Below, in pieces: positions 59,633 to 64,000 of a stretch of 64,000 bases of DNA. The number at the start of each line of letters is the position of its first letter. Position 1 is the stretch's first letter. The translations under genes and the position numbers were made by a program. Origin of the DNA: Byssothecium circinans (lineage: Eukaryota; Ascomycota; Dothideomycetes; Pleosporales; Massarinaceae); NCBI GenBank assembly GCA_010015675.1, contig ML977023.1:68749-132748 (forward strand). Direction: 5' to 3'. The notes under the pieces were generated by a model. The model was not told where the DNA came from. It ran no database searches and saw nothing but the letters and a program-made list of their open reading frames with translations.

Positions 59633-60702
59633 GTACTATTTCCGCTACTCGTTACCAGCACCCGTTCATCGACGCATCAACGGCTTCATAATAGATTTAA
59701 TTAGGAACGGATACTCCGATTCAAGACTCGTATCTGTACCTAATCGCATTACTGCGTCGCTTCTTAGTCGATCTCCCCATCCGCCTGCGCCGGTGTCCTC
59801 CTGCTTCCACGACACTGCACGCTACCCTCATCTAGTAACTGTACGTCACAAGTGAGCGTTCAAGGTAAAAAGAAAGAGATAGAAAAGGTGGACAGGAAGT
59901 TCTGAATTCGATGGATTGCGGATGCGCACAGTATTGAACCGCTGGTGGAAGGCGCTTGACAGTATGAGAGCCCACCACTTACCCTTTCCTGAAGCTCCAA
60001 TGCGAGGCCGGACATTCAGCGACCCCATGCACTTCTTCTCATTACTTCGAAAACTTACCCTTACTACTGTTCATCCGCAATGTTAGATACGGGTAAGACG
60101 GGGTTCGCTCGCTGCCAAGGCTTTCTCCCTATTAATCCTATTCAGACCTCCAAACGGCAATCCATCACGACTTGCCTCATGCACTCCCTTGTCTACGCCA
60201 GCACACATCTCGAACCTATTCAAATTCAGCAATACATCCTTTGTATGGATATCAACCTCGTGGCCCTACGCCTTCATCCAAACATTCTGGAACCCCATGT
60301 GTTCTTTGTCCTTACCCCTTCCGCGACGCACTCCATCCTAACCTCTCGCTTGCCTCCATCGATTTGGAGCAGTTCATTGTGTCGCCTTCACCATGATCCC
60401 TCAATAGGCCTCAATAGGCTTTTCTATTGGACGTTGCGTGTCCCCCGGTACCAATCAGGACTCTATTCAGACTATTCAGACTGTTCATGTGAGTTCCCTT
60501 TATTGCTTCTATTGAGCCCCCCGACGCCAATCGGTCTACATCTCTCTTTATCTTCTACTTTCCTTCGTGGGCTATAAATCTTCCCTCCTTGCTCGCACAT
60601 TTCAATCGATATCGACCTCCACTCCAGTCTATCTTTCAGATCCGAGTCGACACTCCCAACTATCGTACCACTCTTTCGAAACTTACCATCCACACCTTCG
60701 GC
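59633..60702. other. Intergenic region with the promoter of the repeat-peptide gene
   Basis: About 1.07 kb between divergent genes. Beyond the TATA box at 60573, the stretch 60460-60490 repeats ATTCAGACT twice (60464, 60473). A 110-nt pyrimidine-rich leader precedes the ATG at 60703. Confidence 0.55.
60573..60578 (+). promoter_or_regulatory. TATA box of the repeat-peptide precursor
   Basis: TATAAA in GCTATAAATC, 130 nt upstream of the ATG at 60703. A strong consensus TATA box suggests an inducible, high-level promoter, as is common for pheromone and secreted-peptide genes. Confidence 0.6.
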
Positions 60703-61092
60703 ATGAAGATCAACGCCGCCATCGCCATCGCTATCCTCAGCGCCACCACCTGGGCTGCTGCCGTCCCCAACGCCGACGCCCGCAAGTTCGTTGGTCAGCC
60801 CAACTCCAAGCGCGACGCTGAAGCCGATGCCCGCAAGTTTGTTGGCCAGCCTAACTCCAAGCGTGATGCCTTCAGGTCTCGCCAGAGGAAATTTGTCGGC
60901 CAGCCCAACTCCAAGCGCGATGCCGAAGCCGATGCCCGCAAGTTCGTCGGCCAGCCCAACTCCAAGCGCGACGCTGAGGCTGATGCCCGCAAGTTCGTCG
61001 GCCAGCCCAACTCCAAGCGCGACGCTGAGGCTGATGCCCGCAAGTTCGTCGGCCAGCCCAACTCAAAGCGTGATGCTGAGGACGATGAATAA
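60703..61092 (+). CDS. Kex2-processed secreted repeat-peptide precursor, alpha-pheromone-like
   Basis: A 129-residue single-exon precursor. Residues 1-20 (MKINAAIAIAILSATTWAAA) form a signal peptide. Six copies of KFVGQPNS follow, starting at residues 28, 45, 63, 80, 97 and 114, each followed by Lys-Arg for Kex2. The spacers are VPNADA, DAEADA, DAFRSRQ, then DAEADA three times; all but the third consist of X-Ala or X-Pro dipeptides as used by Ste13. Trimming would release RKFVGQPNS or a shorter form. The acidic tail is DAEDDE. Alpha-pheromone precursors of ascomycetes have this layout and many carry GQP in the core (for example WCTWxGQPCW in Fusarium, from memory), but Trp and Cys are missing here. 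A RiPP precursor is less likely: the core has no Tyr, and no DUF3328 or tyrosinase gene is in the window. Confidence 0.8.
   Translation: MKINAAIAIAILSATTWAAAVPNADARKFVGQPNSKRDAEADARKFVGQPNSKRDAFRSRQRKFVGQPNSKRDAEADARKFVGQPNSKRDAEADARKFVGQPNSKRDAEADARKFVGQPNSKRDAEDDE
60784..61071 (+). repeat. In-frame tandem repeat, six units of the peptide precursor
   Basis: Units after the first start at 60814, 60865, 60919, 60970 and 61021; they are 51 nt long except the third (54 nt). The last three are nearly identical at the DNA level, with units 5 and 6 differing at two synonymous sites. Such arrays gain and lose copies by slippage or unequal crossing-over. Confidence 0.9.
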
Positions 61093-62151
61093 ACGCCTCA
61101 CCTCCGAGACCTTGGCTCTGGCTTGACTTTTGGCGTGTTGCAAACTGTTTTTCTTCTCTTCGGACTTCTACATTATCCACTTCTCAACATCTGGCTTCTT
61201 TCCTCAAGGACTTCGATAAAGGGCGCTTTCCGAATGTCGTTCACACCACTACCGACAAGACCATCACCACAACGATTTTTAGACTACGCTGCATCCGATG
61301 CTCCGAGGACCCGTGTATATTTCCACACCATTCTGGTCTATTATCTATTAAACTCTGGCTCGAATTGTTACGTGCCTCCACCGGGAGGGCATTTGTATCT
61401 ATGAGCCGGCCGGTTCTTACATCAGCCTTTGGCATCTCGCGAAAAGTTTTCGTTACTCATTGCAGTACCGCGGGAACGCACGCTTTAGGCTGGGATATCT
61501 GCTATCATATGATTGATGGAGTTATTTGCTGGCCTTTTGAATATCTTTACCTTTTATCATATCAATAGACGATCCTACCTTGGACTTCTTACGTGTGCCT
61601 TGATTGCTGTGGGGTTTTCGTGATGAATGACCGGTATCTGGCAGTGAGGCTGGGATATTCGCTGCCTGACACTACTAACTCGATGCCTTGCTCTACTGAC
61701 CTGGTGTACCGTCCCATCAATCTTGTATCCTCACACGATGTGATATGCACACTTACCCCTGCAGTAGCTTCCAAAATACCACACTATACTGGACACTTCC
61801 TGCCTTCCGTTATATCCCCATCTCCCAGCGTGTACTCCAAGTCCCACTTGAACCCGCATTCTCTCGTCCCACGACTCCCGTCACAATCCATATCTTTCGC
61901 ATGCTCAGACTCAGGTCCAAGGCCAAAAAACGTACGCAGCACCTGACTTACACCACCCAAACCAAGATCTGGGAACCCCTTGCTACCCAAGCTCCCCAAC
62001 ATACGATCATAATCATCATATTGGGAGGGTTCTTTTTTCTATTTATTTATTTACCTGTGCTATCAAACTCGCCTCCGCGGCGGCGTATCAACGTCCGTGC
62101 AACTGAGGGGGGACCTTTTATTTAACGCATGAACTTGTTATGTGATCGCCA

Positions 62152-62174
62152 TGCCTGCCTGCCTGTCTGTCTGT
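62152..62174. repeat. Tetranucleotide microsatellite (TGCC/TGTC)
   Basis: Three TGCC followed by three TGTC-type units in non-coding DNA. Confidence 0.8.
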
Positions 62175-63380
62175 GCGATCCCGTGCGCGCTTGGACTGCT
62201 AACTTGACAAGGCACACCTTTCGGTTCATCACGTTCCTGGTTGCTGTGTTGTGCTTGGACCTAGTGTTTCCGCGGGGATGTGCTCGGACGACGGCGGAGA
62301 CAACGGCCGGGGGTTGGAGGGAAGTGGAGTGAAGAGAGCTACCTTAGCAAACACGCCAACGACATTCGAAACCCAAAAAGCGAAGGATGGAATTACGACT
62401 TCATGCATTGCATTGAAAGAACGAAAACAGCCTTACGACCAAGCCAAGCACCGAAAGAGACGCCTTTCAAACGTCCAAACTCAAAAACGGGCATGTCACA
62501 CACACGTTCAATGTCGAAATAAGCTCACCTCACCTCACCGTACTATCGATACCAAAAATGCTGCAGGGTCCCGCTGTCAACAACGTTTTCACGTTGATCC
62601 CCTTCTCCATACAGTATCACACTCTCACAGCTGCTTGCAACTTGCACGCCCAATGTAATGTACCTCAAGATACCTGAGTAGTACAACCGGCGACGCGAAC
62701 TCTTCAGTGCGACAGAACGCTGAGAGAAGGGACGTTGTTTCTACCCGGTCTAATCAAGCGTCGTGGTTTGTCCGAGCAGTAGTTATCGATTATCGCGGAT
62801 GTTTATTAGGCATTAATTGTCTTTCGTGATTTATCGTGATCGGTCTCGGGGAAATTGCAGTCAATGGGTCATATCGAAATCGGACTCGGTATCGAAACGA
62901 GGGACACACACAACCGACGCGCAACGCCGACGCCGGCATAATCTCCCTTTCTTTCCGTTCATGGTGTCGTTTCTGCCCACCGACAGCCGACCAGTTGCGC
63001 CACCCGAACTGCTCGCGTGAGCAACATTAAACATGAACATGAACGCGCCGAGAAGGCGGAAAGCCGTATTTCGTTAGAGTTTTGTTGGGAGCCAGGAGTC
63101 GGGGAGAACATGCAGCCACGAACCATTTTGGATTGAGTTCAAAGGCAATTTCCTCTGCTCTCTTGTATTTGATATCGTAATCAGGTTGCGGGGGGAGGTC
63201 TCCTCCCGAAACTGTGGATCCGTTAAAATGAGCTGAGCTGAGCTGGGCCATTGGTTTTATTCTTTTCGGTTGTGGTTGTGTGACGTTATGCGCATTATTG
63301 CGGAAACCAGACTCGTCACTCGTTTCGTCACGTTCGGTAGGCTTAAGCGGATGCGAGGATTTATGCTATTCAATATTGCT

Positions 63381-63392
63381 GGGGGGGGGGGG
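63381..63392. repeat. 12-base G homopolymer
   Basis: Twelve consecutive G. The length may be uncertain in the assembly. Confidence 0.85.
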
Positions 63393-64000
63393 AAATGAGA
63401 TGTTCATCTTTGACGGGTTTGGAGGTTGCGGGGATCAGTGGAAGGAATGGGGGTTAATTAGGGGGCATTTCGGGGGTATTTCTCTTCCGCGGGATGGGTT
63501 GTTTTTTTGGGAGATTTTTGGGTGGTTTAGGTGGTTAGCGCGATAGTTGGGGTTGAATAAGTTAGGACCTATAAACGCAGCGAAGAATCCCCATTGCTTG
63601 AAGTTGCCCAGCCATTCTGGATGCTAGAAAGTCCAGGTATAGATCATCACTACTGTGCCTGTGAAGAAGCGTGTTTTAGGTCATTTCAATTTCATTGCCA
63701 CTACCTAGATAAAAAACGACCTCTCCCCTCCAACTTTTTCTTCGAAAACGTCAGCCGTTAGAAAGAAAAGTCCGAAGACTCAAGGCACCAATGCCAACAC
63801 CACAAAGAAAGATGCATCCATGATCCATCCACCACGGTGATCCCCATGTGTATCCTTCCAATGCCATGCCGACCTTGCGGTCGCTTGAATCCAAGTCTTA
63901 GCTATAATAGAACGTATATGTATGTACGAATGGTCATCAGTGCGAAGAGAGGAGATAGATAGAATGCAAGCGCTTACAAAAAACTCAGCGACGTAATGAC

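Larger units (their letters stand above)
61093..64000. other. Gene-poor right end of the window
   Basis: About 2.9 kb downstream of the peptide gene. I see only short open frames without start context, a TGCC/TGTC microsatellite at 62152 and a 12-G run at 63381. No gene, RNA or mobile element is supported. Confidence 0.45.

Noticed and set aside
60589..60702. N-terminal extension of the repeat precursor from a TTG codon
   Set aside because: It would bury the signal peptide behind 38 residues and does not start with ATG; the ATG at 60703 gives a textbook signal peptide.
60703..61092. Dikaritin (ustiloxin/phomopsin-type) RiPP precursor
   Set aside because: The Kex2 repeat layout fits, but the core has no Tyr for cyclisation, and no DUF3328, tyrosinase, methyltransferase or transporter gene lies nearby; the oxygenase at 51.8 kb is separated by two housekeeping genes.

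Overview
The window is nuclear DNA of a filamentous ascomycete (Pezizomycotina, most likely Dothideomycetes; the class is inferred). The reasons are 44-190 nt GT-AG introns with CTAAC-type branch sites, genes densely packed on both strands, a CFEM-GPI protein and a DUF3602 protein, and an AT-rich, TpA-rich block at the left edge that looks like a repeat destroyed by repeat-induced point mutation (RIP). I assembled most gene models by joining open frames at splice sites that keep the reading frame and the family motifs. No tRNA, rRNA or CRISPR was seen.

Layout. 1-0.8 kb: RIP relic. 0.96-22.3 kb: housekeeping genes, namely INO80 subunit Ies1 (+), DNA polymerase delta small subunit (+), ornithine aminotransferase (-), eIF2-gamma (-), the F1-ATPase chaperone Atp11 (-), a BAR-PH-ArfGAP (+) and eIF3b (+). 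Between eIF2-gamma and Atp11 lies an orphan region with two look-alike TATA/small-ORF modules exactly 500 bp apart. 22.7-43.3 kb: a synaptojanin-like SAC/5-phosphatase (-), a basic hypothetical protein (-), an Rgd2-type F-BAR/DEP/RhoGAP (-), GGTase-I beta (+), Rrp17 (+), tropomyosin (-), a securin-like protein (+), a DEK_C/SWIB protein with a GC-AG intron (-) and the F-box/Sec10 protein recyclin-1 (-). Several of these act in membrane traffic, polarity and actin (ArfGAP, synaptojanin, Rgd2, GGTase-I, tropomyosin, recyclin, NatB), but they are conserved single genes and not an operon-like unit.

43.7-53.9 kb: a more accessory stretch. It holds a CFEM-GPI protein (-), about 5 kb of gene-poor DNA with short ORF candidates and hairpins, a DUF3602/Par32-like protein (+), an orphan 2-oxoglutarate/Fe(II) oxygenase (+) and a decayed ORF. 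53.97-59.6 kb: NatB auxiliary subunit Mdm20/Naa25 (-) and mitochondrial Met-tRNA synthetase (-).

60.7-61.1 kb: the most interesting gene, a 129-residue secreted precursor with six perfect copies of KFVGQPNS, each followed by a Lys-Arg Kex2 site and most preceded by Asp-Ala/Glu-Ala dipeptides that fit Ste13 trimming. The layout is that of a fungal alpha-pheromone precursor, and the GQP core matches the turn of known alpha-pheromones, yet the usual Trp and Cys residues are absent. It is either a divergent pheromone or a new Kex2-processed repeat peptide. It is followed by 2.9 kb without a recognisable gene.
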